Of a DNA stretch of 64,000 nucleotides, positions 8,767-17,282 are shown one piece after another. Under the pieces are notes generated by a model, which was not told where the DNA came from, made no database searches, and saw only the letters and a list, made by a program, of their open reading frames with translations. The number at the start of each line of letters is the position of its first letter. The first letter of the stretch is position 1. The DNA is from Bacteroidales bacterium CF (lineage in GTDB: Bacteria > Bacteroidota > Bacteroidia > Bacteroidales > UBA932), in the NCBI GenBank assembly GCA_000473305.1, contig CP006772.1, positions 930,001-994,000 of the forward strand, in the 5' to 3' direction. The translations under genes and the position numbers were made by a program.

Positions 8767-11442
8767 TTATTTCTTTGTCATTTTTTCATACAACGCAAAC
8801 AAGTGCTCCAATCTTTCTTCATCGCTATGAAATGGTGCTGTGCGATAGCAGCTTTCCACTACTCGGTCCAGATTGGTATGTGCTTCGCGAAGGTTGGCCG
8901 GCATGTGGTCGGGGTCGTACATTTGTGCCAGAGTCTTCTCAGTGTGCTGTTCGCGCGCCATCAGCACAGCTTCGGCAGCTTTCTCGATTTCAGCCCGTTT
9001 GGTTTCAGTGATTTTTGGGAAAGGGAAGGTGTTGTAACATAGTGTTGCTGAATAGCGGTAACGAGTTTCCAATCGTCCTCCCACTGCCTTTACCCAGGCC
9101 ATGTGCATTTTAGAAGTAAGTATGCCAAAAAGCCACAGTTGGGCATCGTAAATAGCAAAGGCAGAGTTTGATATGACAGTATTCTCATCTAAAAAACCAA
9201 TAGGAATATAGTCTCGGCTTTCAGAAGATACACTTGGGATTATAATTGATTCTGAAACTGTATATCTACGTTCACCAAATGCCCAAGGGGTTTCGGCTAA
9301 TTTTCGTGTTGGAATCTTGTCACTTGACAATCTCATTTTTCTACATTTCTCCATTCTGGCAGCAACAAAGTCGTTCGCAAATGCTTGTTCTGAAACATTA
9401 TCATTTATCCATAAGCAATACCGTTCTTTGCCATTTATAAATTCCTCAGAGCCAATAAATCTTTTCACCCAATCTATATTGTTTGGATATTTTTCTATAA
9501 AATCATCACGTTCTGTTTTTGAAAGAATTAATGCTCCATCATCTGTTGGTTTATTACCATATAACATTTCTGAAAAGTCCAGACACATAGGTTGAGACTT
9601 TTTTGTAACAAAGATATTTGAGATCGGAAGTAAATAGCCATTGATATTTTTACTTTCTACAAAAGAATTTTCGGAGTACAATCGTTTATTTCCCGCTGAT
9701 TTATTGGCAATTCCAATTATTGCCACCGTTACGCCAGCGTTATATTTAGCATTATTCGACCATTTGAAAGAAGAATATGCAAAAAAGATTTCAATATCCA
9801 GTTCAAGAATTGGTTTCCATAGTAAAATAACTTGTTCTCCTTGACAAATTGAATTGGTCGTTACAAGTGCTAATTTAGCATTTGTGTTTTTTATGAATTC
9901 AGCTCCTTTATAAAACCAGCAGGCGATATAATCTAGATTTTTGTATGAATCCAATTTATTCAAAACGTTATCAACGTCTGTTTTCTGATCGGCATTCTGT
10001 AAACTACTTCCTAAATACGGTGGATTTCCCATAATATACACCTCTTCTTCGGGTGTGTGCGGGCAAACGGTGTTCCAGTCTAGCCTGCATGCATTGTCGT
10101 TTATGATATGTCCGCTGGGACGTAAAGGTAACGCCTCCACATGTGCCTGAAAGCGACTTTCGAACAGTTTATTCATCTGGTGCTCGGCCAGCCACAGCGA
10201 GAGCGTGGCGGTTTCGTGAGCAAATTCTTCCAACTCAATGCCGTAGAATTGAGTGAGGGAAATATTGGAGAAAGGTATCTCCTTGAGTCCGTGATTGATA
10301 TTTTCAAGTTGTTCCCATATGAGGATTTCGAGCTTTCTGAGTTCTTTGTAGGTAATAATAAGAAAATTACCGCTGCCGCAAGCCGGATCGAGAAACTTGA
10401 TGCGCCCCATGCGGGTAAGCAATTGACGAAGGCGTTTTTCGCTGGCACGAGAATCGGCAAACTCGGCATAAAGTTCATCCAGAAATAGTGGCTGAATAAG
10501 CTTCATTATATTTGAGACAGAGGTGTAGTGTGAACCAAGCGAACTACGCATTTCCGGTGAGATAACCGCCTGAATCATGCTGCCAAATATGTCTGGATTG
10601 ATTTCAGCCCAGTTCAGGTCGCCACATTCAAGCAAGAGACGACGTGCTTTCCAACTTAGGGACGGCACATCGTAATGCTCGGCAAACAATCCTCCATTGA
10701 CATAGGGAAACCGGCTGATATGAGCAGGTTTAGAGGCCCGCACTGCTGCGTTGTTGGTACTCATCGTATCAAAAACATCGCTTAGAATTGTGCTCAAATC
10801 GCTTCCATCTTGTCGTGTGAAGTCGTTTAATGTACTTGTGAAGATATGGCCGTGAAAAATTCCTGTATCTTCGGCGAAGAAGCAGAACAATAATCTTGAT
10901 ATGAAAACATTAAGGGAGTGAATGGCGTGGCTGTCTGTATAGTCAATCTCGTTGTAGCGGCGTATTTCGTCGAAAATTCGAGCCATTTTGTATGCAGCTT
11001 TCACGTCTGCTTCCTTTTCCTCAGGAGCACGATAGCGTTCAACACCTGCTAACGGCATAAAAAACTGATAATCGTAACGAATGCGTTCGAGGGTGTTTTC
11101 GTAGCTCTCTTCTTCCATAGGGTCGTAACCCAGCAAAGTTTCACCATCTGAAACCACAAGCAGACGTGCTGTTTTGGTAACTCTGTCGTTTTGTTTCAAC
11201 GACTCTAGAGATTCAGCCAATTTTTCAACTGGACAATGGCTGTATGCCAGTAGCTTCTTTACAATAATGGTGTTTCCATCTTTTGAAAGGTTATCTTTAC
11301 CATCTTTAATTCGGTTGATACGGGTTTCAGACATGCCGTTGAAAATACGCAGCAAGTCATAACCCAATTCTTGGGCGGAGGTCGTTTCTGACAATTCTGG
11401 CAAACGGGATTCTATGGTTTGGTAGGATATGGTGGTCGACAT
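8767..11442 (-). CDS. MmeI/YeeA-like class I DNA (adenine-N6) methyltransferase
   Basis: An 891-residue methyltransferase. The order is a N-terminal helical region; the conserved MmeI-type helical spacer at about 150-200 (ISRLLFCFFAEDTGIF); S-adenosylmethionine motif I DPACGSGN at 352-359; catalytic motif IV NPPY at 473-476; a target-recognition region at about 640-800; and a C-terminal helical tail with YDPDHMP and CYRTAPF typical of the family. Type IIL enzymes such as MmeI carry a PD-(D/E)xK nuclease at the N terminus. Here no matching D...ExK pattern can be found, so this protein looks methylation-only and cleavage may come from the downstream GIY-YIG protein. It is the first gene of the island, with a -7 element at 11475-11482. 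Confidence 0.85.
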   Translation of the reverse strand: MSTTISYQTIESRLPELSETTSAQELGYDLLRIFNGMSETRINRIKDGKDNLSKDGNTIIVKKLLAYSHCPVEKLAESLESLKQNDRVTKTARLLVVSDGETLLGYDPMEEESYENTLERIRYDYQFFMPLAGVERYRAPEEKEADVKAAYKMARIFDEIRRYNEIDYTDSHAIHSLNVFISRLLFCFFAEDTGIFHGHIFTSTLNDFTRQDGSDLSTILSDVFDTMSTNNAAVRASKPAHISRFPYVNGGLFAEHYDVPSLSWKARRLLLECGDLNWAEINPDIFGSMIQAVISPEMRSSLGSHYTSVSNIMKLIQPLFLDELYAEFADSRASEKRLRQLLTRMGRIKFLDPACGSGNFLIITYKELRKLEILIWEQLENINHGLKEIPFSNISLTQFYGIELEEFAHETATLSLWLAEHQMNKLFESRFQAHVEALPLRPSGHIINDNACRLDWNTVCPHTPEEEVYIMGNPPYLGSSLQNADQKTDVDNVLNKLDSYKNLDYIACWFYKGAEFIKNTNAKLALVTTNSICQGEQVILLWKPILELDIEIFFAYSSFKWSNNAKYNAGVTVAIIGIANKSAGNKRLYSENSFVESKNINGYLLPISNIFVTKKSQPMCLDFSEMLYGNKPTDDGALILSKTERDDFIEKYPNNIDWVKRFIGSEEFINGKERYCLWINDNVSEQAFANDFVAARMEKCRKMRLSSDKIPTRKLAETPWAFGERRYTVSESIIIPSVSSESRDYIPIGFLDENTVISNSAFAIYDAQLWLFGILTSKMHMAWVKAVGGRLETRYRYSATLCYNTFPFPKITETKRAEIEKAAEAVLMAREQHTEKTLAQMYDPDHMPANLREAHTNLDRVVESCYRTAPFHSDEERLEHLFALYEKMTKK

Positions 11443-11474
11443 ATTATCTTTTAATTATGAATATCAGGCTATAA

Positions 11475-11482
11475 CAAAGATA
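11475..11482 (-). promoter_or_regulatory. Putative -7 element for the modification/nuclease operon
   Basis: TATCTTTG on the minus strand, matching TAnnTTTG, 32 bp upstream of the methyltransferase ATG at 11442. A convincing -33 TTG at the right distance is not seen. It is the only consensus -7 found ahead of the four genes, consistent with one transcript. Confidence 0.45.
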
Positions 11483-11597
11483 AGGATTATACATAAACAA
11501 TGCAGATATAAATAAAAAGTTACCAACGTAATATGACAAAGAAATTGTTTATATATTATATTTCTCAGGAATATTTATCGGTATGATTTAATAGAAT

Positions 11598-11631
11598 AAA
11601 AAACCGCCGCAAACATAGTGCTTGCAGCGGC
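11598..11631 (-). terminator. Rho-independent terminator of dnaK
   Basis: On the minus strand a 9-bp stem CCGCTGCAA/TTGCGGCGG (one G-U pair) encloses a loop of about nine bases and is followed by six T residues. It lies about 120 bp downstream of the dnaK stop, beyond the repeat array, so the array would be transcribed as 3' untranslated RNA. Confidence 0.8.
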
Positions 11632-11673
11632 TTAATCCAGAGTCAGTATTTAGTTTCAGTTTAAAGCTCTTAA

Positions 11674-11757
11674 TTTTCACTTTTCACTTATCACTTTTCA
11701 CTCATCACTCCTCACTTTTCACTAATCACTTTTCACTCATCACTCTTAACTATTTAC
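11674..11757 (-). repeat. Heptamer array (GTGANNA)n at the dnaK stop codon
   Basis: Read on the minus strand, 84 bp divide into exactly 12 units of 7 bp. The first unit, GTAAATA, contains the dnaK TAA stop; then come GTTAAGA, GTGATGA, GTGAAAA, GTGATTA, GTGAAAA, GTGAGGA, GTGATGA, GTGAAAA, GTGATAA, GTGAAAA and GTGAAAA. The consensus is GTGANNA with drift at positions 5-6. Because 7 is not a multiple of 3, TGA falls in all three sense frames. A sister array sits at the dnaJ stop (36724-36793) in the same sense orientation. This resembles the short tandemly repeated repetitive sequences known from several bacteria. Function is unknown. Confidence 0.9.
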
Positions 11758-13679
11758 TTAACCTCCTCAAAGTCCACGTCGGTAACTTCTTTGTCTCCAC
11801 CATTACTGCTACTGTTACCTCCATTATCATTGGATTGACCTTGATCCGAGCCAGCACTCTGTGAAGGACCGCTTTGTGCTGCTTTGGCCATATCCTCAGA
11901 GGCAGCGTGCCATGCAGCGTTCATGCTCTCCATCGCTTTGTCTATAGCTGCAACATCACCTGATTTATGTGCCTCTTTCAGTGTGGCAAGAGCACTCTCT
12001 ATCGCACCCTTCTTGTCTGAAGGAATCTTGTCTCCGTACTCCTTGAGATTCTTTTCGGTCTGGAAAATCATGCCATCTGCGGCGTTGATCTTATCGACCT
12101 TTTCTCTTTCAGCCTTATCGGCTGCCTCATTTGCCTTTGCCTCGTCACGCATTCTCTTGATCTCTGACTCGCTAAGTCCTGATGAAGCTTCGATACGTAT
12201 CTTCTGCTCCTTGCCTGTGCCTTTATCTTTTGCAGAGACATTGAGAATACCGTTTGCATCGATATCGAAGGTAACCTCAATCTGAGGAACACCTCTTGGT
12301 GCAGGAGCTATTCCGTCCAGGTGGAAACGTCCGATTGTCTTGTTGTCCTTAGCCATAGGCCTTTCTCCCTGAAGCACGTGAATCTCTACTGAAGGCTGGT
12401 TGTCACTCGCTGTACTGAATACTTCAGACTTGCGTGTAGGAATTGTTGTATTTGACTCAATCAACTTGGTCATAACTGAACCGTAAGTCTCGATTCCAAG
12501 TGAAAGTGGTGTAACGTCAAGAAGAAGAACGTCCTTAACATCTCCGGCAAGCACACCGCCCTGTATTGCTGCTCCAACTGCCACAACCTCATCAGGATTT
12601 ACACCCTTGCTGGGAGCCTTGCCGAAGAATTTTTCTACAATCTGCTGGATTGCAGGGATTCTTGTTGAACCACCTACAAGAAGTACCTCGTCGATGTCTG
12701 ATGGCTTGTAGTTTGCATCGCTCAAAGCCTTGCGGCATGGCTCTACTGTTTTCTGTATCAGTGTGTCGCAGATTTGTTCAAATTTTGCCCTTGTGAGTGT
12801 TTTTACAAGGTGTTTTGGAACGCCGTCAACAGGCATGATGTACGGAAGGTTTATCTCGGATGCTGTCTGGCTTGACAGCTCGATCTTTGCCTTCTCTGCA
12901 GCCTCTTTGAGTCTCTGAAGAGCCATTGGGTCTTTTCTGAGGTCTATTCCGCTGTTTTCGCTCTTGAACTCATCTGCCAGCCAGTCGATAATCTTCTGGT
13001 CAAAGTCGTCACCACCGAGGTGTGTGTCACCGTTTGTAGATTTAACTTCGAAAACGCCCTCTCCGAGCTCAAGGATTGAGATATCAAATGTTCCGCCTCC
13101 AAGGTCGAATACAGCAACCTTCATATCCCTGTGCATCTTGTCAAGACCATAAGCAAGTGCTGCAGCAGTAGGCTCGTTTATAATCCTCTTAACCTTAAGA
13201 CCTGCGATCTCGCCTGCCTCTTTTGTGGCCTGTCTCTGTGAGTCGCTGAAGTATGCAGGTACTGTAATTACAGCCTCAGTCACCTCTTGTCCCAGGTAAT
13301 CCTCTGCGGTCTTTTTCATCTTCTGCAATACCATTGCAGATATCTCCTGTGGAGTGTAGAGACGTCCGTCAATGTTCACGCGGGATGTATTGTTGTCACC
13401 CCTGTCTACCTTATAAGGAACACGTCCGACCTCTGTCTGCACTCTGTCAAAGCTTTCACCCATGAATCTCTTTATAGAGTAAATGGTCTTTGTAGGATTT
13501 GTGATAGCCTGTCTCTTTGCAGGATCTCCGATTTTTCTCTCACCATTGTCTGCAAAAGCAACAACTGAAGGGGTTGTTCTCTTACCCTCGCTGTTAATAA
13601 TGACTGTTGGCTCATTTCCCTCCATTACGGCTACGCAGGAGTTTGTAGTACCAAGGTCGATTCCAATAATTTTTCCCAT
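11754..13679 (-). CDS. dnaK: Molecular chaperone DnaK (Hsp70)
   Basis: A 641-residue Hsp70. The start is the ATG at 13679 ([15 protein letters not shown]); the frame is open 27 codons further, but that extension has no family similarity. The nucleotide-binding domain shows the phosphate-1 motif ([10 protein letters not shown]), the FDLGGGTFD loop and the VGGSTRIP adenosine motif. The linker [16 protein letters not shown] leads into the substrate-binding domain, followed by a helical lid and the acidic tail ending [10 protein letters not shown]. It refolds and holds client proteins with DnaJ and GrpE, which lie at 35-36.7 kb on the opposite strand. The stop codon is part of a 7-bp repeat array. 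No TAnnTTTG element was found upstream, unlike most genes here. Confidence 0.98.
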   Translation of the reverse strand: MGKIIGIDLGTTNSCVAVMEGNEPTVIINSEGKRTTPSVVAFADNGERKIGDPAKRQAITNPTKTIYSIKRFMGESFDRVQTEVGRVPYKVDRGDNNTSRVNIDGRLYTPQEISAMVLQKMKKTAEDYLGQEVTEAVITVPAYFSDSQRQATKEAGEIAGLKVKRIINEPTAAALAYGLDKMHRDMKVAVFDLGGGTFDISILELGEGVFEVKSTNGDTHLGGDDFDQKIIDWLADEFKSENSGIDLRKDPMALQRLKEAAEKAKIELSSQTASEINLPYIMPVDGVPKHLVKTLTRAKFEQICDTLIQKTVEPCRKALSDANYKPSDIDEVLLVGGSTRIPAIQQIVEKFFGKAPSKGVNPDEVVAVGAAIQGGVLAGDVKDVLLLDVTPLSLGIETYGSVMTKLIESNTTIPTRKSEVFSTASDNQPSVEIHVLQGERPMAKDNKTIGRFHLDGIAPAPRGVPQIEVTFDIDANGILNVSAKDKGTGKEQKIRIEASSGLSESEIKRMRDEAKANEAADKAEREKVDKINAADGMIFQTEKNLKEYGDKIPSDKKGAIESALATLKEAHKSGDVAAIDKAMESMNAAWHAASEDMAKAAQSGPSQSAGSDQGQSNDNGGNSSSNGGDKEVTDVDFEEVK

Positions 13680-13738
13680 AATATCTGTTAATTTTTGTTT
13701 GTTTCTATTTGTGTTTGCCCTGTATGTATCGAACATTG

Positions 13739-13760
13739 TGCCAAATGGAAAAACTGACAA
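13739..13760 (-). promoter_or_regulatory. Possible heat-shock promoter motif upstream of dnaK
   Basis: Minus strand reads TTGTC, 12 bp, TGGCA, ending 60 bp before the dnaK ATG. A similar TTGTC-N13-TGGCA lies upstream of grpE (34880-34902). The usual -7 TAnnTTTG is absent before dnaK. The motif overlaps a small inverted repeat (CTGACA-AGG-TGTCAG). This is a two-member similarity only, so it is tentative. Confidence 0.3.
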
Positions 13761-13791
13761 GGTGTCAGACTCTCTATTCGGATTATTTCCT

Positions 13792-13799
13792 TAGCTTTG
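13792..13799 (+). promoter_or_regulatory. Putative -7 element for panB
   Basis: TAGCTTTG, a full TAnnTTTG match, 33 bp before the panB ATG. No TTG at the expected -33 distance. It lies in the divergent region shared with dnaK. Confidence 0.45.
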
Positions 13800-13832
13800 T
13801 GCGCTGTTTGAAAAATCAAATTTGAAACAACA

Positions 13833-14648
13833 ATGTCAGTTGAAGGGAAAAAAAGAATAATAACAACCCAGAGGTTGTTGGAAATGAAGCAGAACGGTGA
13901 GAAAATCGCAATGCTGACAGCTTATGACTATACATCAGCCAAAATTATTGATCAGGCGGGAATTGATATAATACTGGTTGGAGACTCTGCCGCTAATGTT
14001 ATGGCGGGACATGAGACAACCCTTCCGATTACTATAGAACAGATGATCTACCATGCCCAAAGCGTGGTAAGGGCTGTGAAAAATCCGATGGTTGTAGTCG
14101 ATATGCCCTTCGGTACATATCAGGGAAACTCAAAACTGGCGGTATCCAATGCAATCAGGATAATGAAAGAGGCTGAGGCAGATGCATTAAAAGTTGAGGG
14201 AGGCTCGGAAATAATCGAGTCGGTTTTGACAATAATCTCTGCAGGAATACCGGTTATGGGCCATTTGGGTCTTACCCCTCAATCCATTCACAAGTTCGGC
14301 ACCTATAATGTTCGTGCGAAGGAGGAGGCTGAGGCAAACAAATTGATTGAGGATGCAATCTCTCTTGAGCAGGCCGGATGTTTTGCACTGGTGTTGGAGA
14401 AAATTCCTGCTGAAGTGGGTAAAAGAGTAGCCGATATATTGAAGATTCCTGTGATTGGAATAGGTGCCGGAAACGGTGTGGACGGACAGGTTTTGGTGAT
14501 GCATGATATGCTTGGTCTCACACAGGAGTTCTCACCGCGATTCCTCAGGAGATATCATGATCTTCATCGGGAGATGCTTAAAGCAGTTCAGAACTATATT
14601 AAGGATGTAAAGGATAAAGATTTTCCAAATGATCAGGAACAGTATTGA
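13833..14648 (+). CDS. panB: 3-methyl-2-oxobutanoate hydroxymethyltransferase
   Basis: A 271-residue TIM-barrel enzyme of pantothenate/CoA biosynthesis. It transfers a hydroxymethyl group from 5,10-methylenetetrahydrofolate to alpha-ketoisovalerate to form ketopantoate. Family hallmarks are [13 protein letters not shown] near the N terminus, [19 protein letters not shown] with the Mg2+-binding Asp, [10 protein letters not shown] with the second metal Asp, VKVEGG-type [17 protein letters not shown], and the catalytic-loop Glu region [10 protein letters not shown]. The length is normal for PanB. It overlaps the start of the pseudouridine synthase gene by 20 bp. panC and panE are not in the window. 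Confidence 0.96.
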   Translation: MSVEGKKRIITTQRLLEMKQNGEKIAMLTAYDYTSAKIIDQAGIDIILVGDSAANVMAGHETTLPITIEQMIYHAQSVVRAVKNPMVVVDMPFGTYQGNSKLAVSNAIRIMKEAEADALKVEGGSEIIESVLTIISAGIPVMGHLGLTPQSIHKFGTYNVRAKEEAEANKLIEDAISLEQAGCFALVLEKIPAEVGKRVADILKIPVIGIGAGNGVDGQVLVMHDMLGLTQEFSPRFLRRYHDLHREMLKAVQNYIKDVKDKDFPNDQEQY

Positions 14649-15324
14649 ACCGGAGATTCTCTATGAGGATAACCATCTTGTAATTGTCAACAAGAGGGCG
14701 GGGGATATCGTACAGGGGGACAAAACCGGGGATGAGCCACTCAGTGTCAGGGTGGCAAAGTTTATAGCAAATCGGGATAACAAACCGGGTGACGCATTTA
14801 TCGGTGTTCCTCACAGACTTGACAGACCTGTTAGTGGTATAACTGTTTTTGCCAAGACTTCCAAGGCTTTGGAGAGAATGAACGAACTTTTCAGAGGTGG
14901 AGATATTGAGAAGAGATACTGGGCAATCGTTGCAACAAAACCTGAACCACAGGCGGGTGAGTTAAAACACTTTCTTGTGAGAAATGAAGAGAAAAACAGA
15001 TCTTTTGCCTATGATATCCAGAAGCCTGGATCGAAAGAGGCAAGGTTGCAATATAAGTTAATAGCCTCCGGCGACCGATACCACTTGTTGGAAGTATTGC
15101 TTTTAACCGGCAGGCACCATCAGATCAGATGTCAGCTTTCAAAAATAGGCTCTCCGATTAAGGGGGATCTGAAATATGGTTCTCCCAGGTCAAATCCTGA
15201 CGGAGGAATCTCTTTGCATGCACGTAGTATAAGATTCATTCACCCAGTCAAAAAGAGGGAGATATTTGTTGAGGCGCCTGTACCGGATGACAACCTTTGG
15301 CGGGCTCTCACTCAAACCCTGTAA
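14629..15324 (+). CDS. RluA-family pseudouridine synthase
   Basis: A 231-residue pseudouridine synthase. The catalytic motif [10 protein letters not shown] places the nucleophilic Asp at about residue 65. The RluA-type KRYWAIV and [14 protein letters not shown] segments follow. There is no N-terminal S4 domain, so it is a short, single-domain RluA/RluC/TruC-like enzyme that isomerises uridines in rRNA or tRNA. The precise target cannot be told from sequence. It overlaps panB at its 5' end and converges on nadD, whose 3' end overlaps it by 13 bp. Confidence 0.88.
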   Translation: MIRNSIEPEILYEDNHLVIVNKRAGDIVQGDKTGDEPLSVRVAKFIANRDNKPGDAFIGVPHRLDRPVSGITVFAKTSKALERMNELFRGGDIEKRYWAIVATKPEPQAGELKHFLVRNEEKNRSFAYDIQKPGSKEARLQYKLIASGDRYHLLEVLLLTGRHHQIRCQLSKIGSPIKGDLKYGSPRSNPDGGISLHARSIRFIHPVKKREIFVEAPVPDDNLWRALTQTL

Positions 15325-15872
15325 GCGGACATGTCGTTTCCGGACAACTCCTCTTCCCTGATTTGAGTTGAAGAGATGTCAATCATAGGTGCATCAATCG
15401 GAATAACTTTATATTTGTCACAAAGAGAGATCAGGTCAAATCCGTCTCGCGGATATACCCATATTTCATACTCGTTCAGCAGCTCCTCCCACTTGTGCCA
15501 TTTTTCAATAATCGAGAGGTTGTCGGCGCCCATTATTAATATGAATGTGTTGCCGGGCTCTCCGGAGGAGATAATCCTGAGAGTATTTATTGTGTAAAGA
15601 GGTTTAGGAAGATGAAACTCAATGTCAGATACATTTATCTTGCAGCGACTGCCATTTTGCCTGACCTGACACTCAATTTTTGCAGCAACCTCCTTTACGT
15701 GATTTAACCTTTGATTGCCGTTCTTCTCATTTAATACATCCTTAAGCGGGTTTGCCGGGCTGACAACCAATCTCAGTTCATCAATGTCCTCCCTTCCGGT
15801 TATATATTGGCAAATGGCAAGGTGTCCGGTATGCATCGGATTGAATGATCCAAAATAGAGGGCAACTCTCAT
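15312..15872 (-). CDS. nadD: Nicotinate-nucleotide adenylyltransferase
   Basis: A 186-residue nucleotidyltransferase of NAD biosynthesis that adenylates nicotinate mononucleotide to deamido-NAD. The N-terminal GSFNPMHTGHLAI contains the (H/T)xGH ATP-binding motif of the family. The C-terminal ISSTQIREE is the ISxTxxR motif. MGADNLSIIEKWHKWEE is the conserved substrate-binding segment. The length is slightly below the common 190-215. It is translationally coupled to gmk: its ATG at 15872 overlaps the gmk stop at 15869 by 4 bp. Expressed on the minus strand with gmk and the creatininase-family gene. Confidence 0.93.
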   Translation of the reverse strand: MRVALYFGSFNPMHTGHLAICQYITGREDIDELRLVVSPANPLKDVLNEKNGNQRLNHVKEVAAKIECQVRQNGSRCKINVSDIEFHLPKPLYTINTLRIISSGEPGNTFILIMGADNLSIIEKWHKWEELLNEYEIWVYPRDGFDLISLCDKYKVIPIDAPMIDISSTQIREEELSGNDMSAYRV

Positions 15873-16435
15873 GATATGAATTCCTCGGTTATTCTCTCAG
15901 CCTCTTTTAGGCATGCTTCCAGATTGTCATTAATCAGTACTTTGTCAAACTTATCTTCAAAAGTAAGTTCATATTGAGCCTTTTTAACCCGTTTTTCAAC
16001 AGACTCAATGTCCTCCGTTCCTCTTCCTGTGAGCCTCTCGCGTAAGATCTCCAATGAGGGTGGTTTTATAAAGACCGAAAGTGCCGAATCTCCGAAAAGA
16101 TTCTTGAGATTTACACCGCCTACGACATCAATGTCAAAAACAATGATCTTACCGTTATTCCAGAGCCTGTCAATCTCACTTTTTAGTGTACCATAATAAG
16201 AGCCTTTGTAAACCTCCTCGTATTCAATAAATTCGTCATTGTCTATCTTGGTTCTGAACTCTTCTGATGTGAAGAAGTAGTACTCCCTGCCGTTGACTTC
16301 AGCTCCTCTCGGGGCTCTTGATGTTGCAGAAACAGAAAAGCCAAGAATCGGATATCTCTTCATCAGATAGGTGACGATAGTGCTTTTACCCGCACCTGAA
16401 GGAGCCGAGAAAATTATAACCTTTTTATTATTCAT
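15869..16435 (-). CDS. gmk: Guanylate kinase
   Basis: A 188-residue P-loop kinase that phosphorylates GMP to GDP with ATP. The start is the ATG at 16435 (MNNKKVIIFSAPSG). An upstream in-frame start at 16504 would add 23 residues overlapping the creatininase gene and is not family-like. The P-loop SAPSGAGKST lies at about 10-19. The GMP-binding segment SRAPRGAEVNGREYYF with SxxTSRxPR-like residues follows, then the Asp in VFDIDVVGG and the lid Arg residues in RLTGRGTED. The gene start overlaps the creatininase-family stop by 8 bp. Confidence 0.95.
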   Translation of the reverse strand: MNNKKVIIFSAPSGAGKSTIVTYLMKRYPILGFSVSATSRAPRGAEVNGREYYFFTSEEFRTKIDNDEFIEYEEVYKGSYYGTLKSEIDRLWNNGKIIVFDIDVVGGVNLKNLFGDSALSVFIKPPSLEILRERLTGRGTEDIESVEKRVKKAQYELTFEDKFDKVLINDNLEACLKEAERITEEFIS

Positions 16436-17192
16436 ACAGATCCTTCTCGGATTTAATTTTGGAAAATTCAACAATAAAATCGGCAATTTTAGCAACGCAA
16501 TCATTCACAAATCTTTCGCCATTCTCTGCCGTAGCTTTTGAAGGATCACCGACTCCTGTGTCCTCAGTCGTATAGATCCATCTCCTTGGTATCCATGCCC
16601 ACTTCTCTCTCAGACCTTTCAACTTGAAGTGTCTTTCTTCTCCATTTCCGGCCTCAGTGAGAGGGAGAACCAGTTCGGGAGCAACATATTGCATGGATGC
16701 AGTTTCCAGTTCGCCTGCATGATCTCCAGGATCTGTGAAATATCCATCCGGTTTGCATGCTGTCCACCAATTGATGTTGCATACCAGCACTGAAGGGTAT
16801 TTCAGGGAGAGCTCCCTTATAATAGGGGTAAAGGAGTTGCCACCATGTGCATTTATGATTATTAACTTATCTATTCCATGTTGTACGAGAACTTCGAGAA
16901 TATCATCCAGAATTGCCAGCTGTGTTGAAGGCCGCATGTTCATACAAAGTCTGACATCCATCTGCCCGGTGTTCACTCCATATCCTATCGATGGAAGCAC
17001 AATAGCTCCGGCTTGAGACAAATTCGCAATTTTTGCAGCTTCTGATGCAACTCTCTCTGCGAGAATGGTATCTGTTCCGTATGGAAGGTGTAAGTTGTGG
17101 GCTTCAGTTGCACCCCAAGGGAGAAGTGCAATTTTGATATCAGCCTGCTTAATTGATTTCCAGGTTGTTTCCCTTAAAACGTATGATTGCAT
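16428..17192 (-). CDS. Creatininase-family amidohydrolase
   Basis: A 254-residue protein of the creatininase/formamide-hydrolase family. Metal-binding residues are visible: E and H in WGATEAHNLHLPYGTD (about residues 27-42), the INAHGGN segment, and a late Glu in DPGDHAGELET (about 155-165). The family hydrolyses cyclic amides or formamides, as in creatininase, FAPy deformylase and MftE-like peptidases. Without flanking pathway genes the substrate cannot be fixed. It is first of a minus-strand run with gmk and nadD and is divergent from fba, sharing the symmetric promoter region at 17214-17240. Confidence 0.85.
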   Translation of the reverse strand: MQSYVLRETTWKSIKQADIKIALLPWGATEAHNLHLPYGTDTILAERVASEAAKIANLSQAGAIVLPSIGYGVNTGQMDVRLCMNMRPSTQLAILDDILEVLVQHGIDKLIIINAHGGNSFTPIIRELSLKYPSVLVCNINWWTACKPDGYFTDPGDHAGELETASMQYVAPELVLPLTEAGNGEERHFKLKGLREKWAWIPRRWIYTTEDTGVGDPSKATAENGERFVNDCVAKIADFIVEFSKIKSEKDLYE

Positions 17193-17213
17193 ACAATGAT
17201 TTGGTTTTAATTA

Positions 17214-17240
17214 CAAAGTTAAATTTTATTGTTAACTTTG
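17214..17240. promoter_or_regulatory. Symmetric divergent promoter between creatininase-family gene and fba
   Basis: A perfect inverted repeat, CAAAGTTAA (17214-17222), 9 bp, TTAACTTTG (17232-17240). Each arm contains TAACTTTG, a full -7 match, facing outward toward one of the two divergent genes. The same architecture is present at 60557-60584. Confidence 0.6.
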
Positions 17241-17282
17241 CAGCGATTTAATTGTTAACAGTTATTATAAATTATAATCGAT

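Larger units (their letters stand above)
11443..11753. other. Intergenic region between dnaK and the methyltransferase gene
   Basis: A 311-bp stretch without a gene. From right to left it holds the 7-bp-periodic array just after dnaK (11674-11757), the dnaK terminator (11598-11631), about 110 bp of AT-rich DNA with no recognisable feature (11483-11597), and the -7 element of the methyltransferase operon. No integrase remnant, attachment repeat or tRNA marks the edge of the island. Confidence 0.7.

Noticed and set aside
4269-11442. DISARM or BREX system
   Set aside because: A methyltransferase and helicase are present, but no DrmA/DrmB/DrmC-like, PglZ, BrxC or phospholipase-D-type gene is in the island.
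13730-13745. Sigma-54 promoter (TGGCAC) ahead of dnaK
   Set aside because: TGGCAC is present on the minus strand, but the -12 element five bases later reads TCGA rather than TTGC.
13680-13760. N-terminal extension of DnaK
   Set aside because: The open frame continues 27 codons upstream but precedes the universally conserved [14 protein letters not shown] start and overlaps the presumed promoter.
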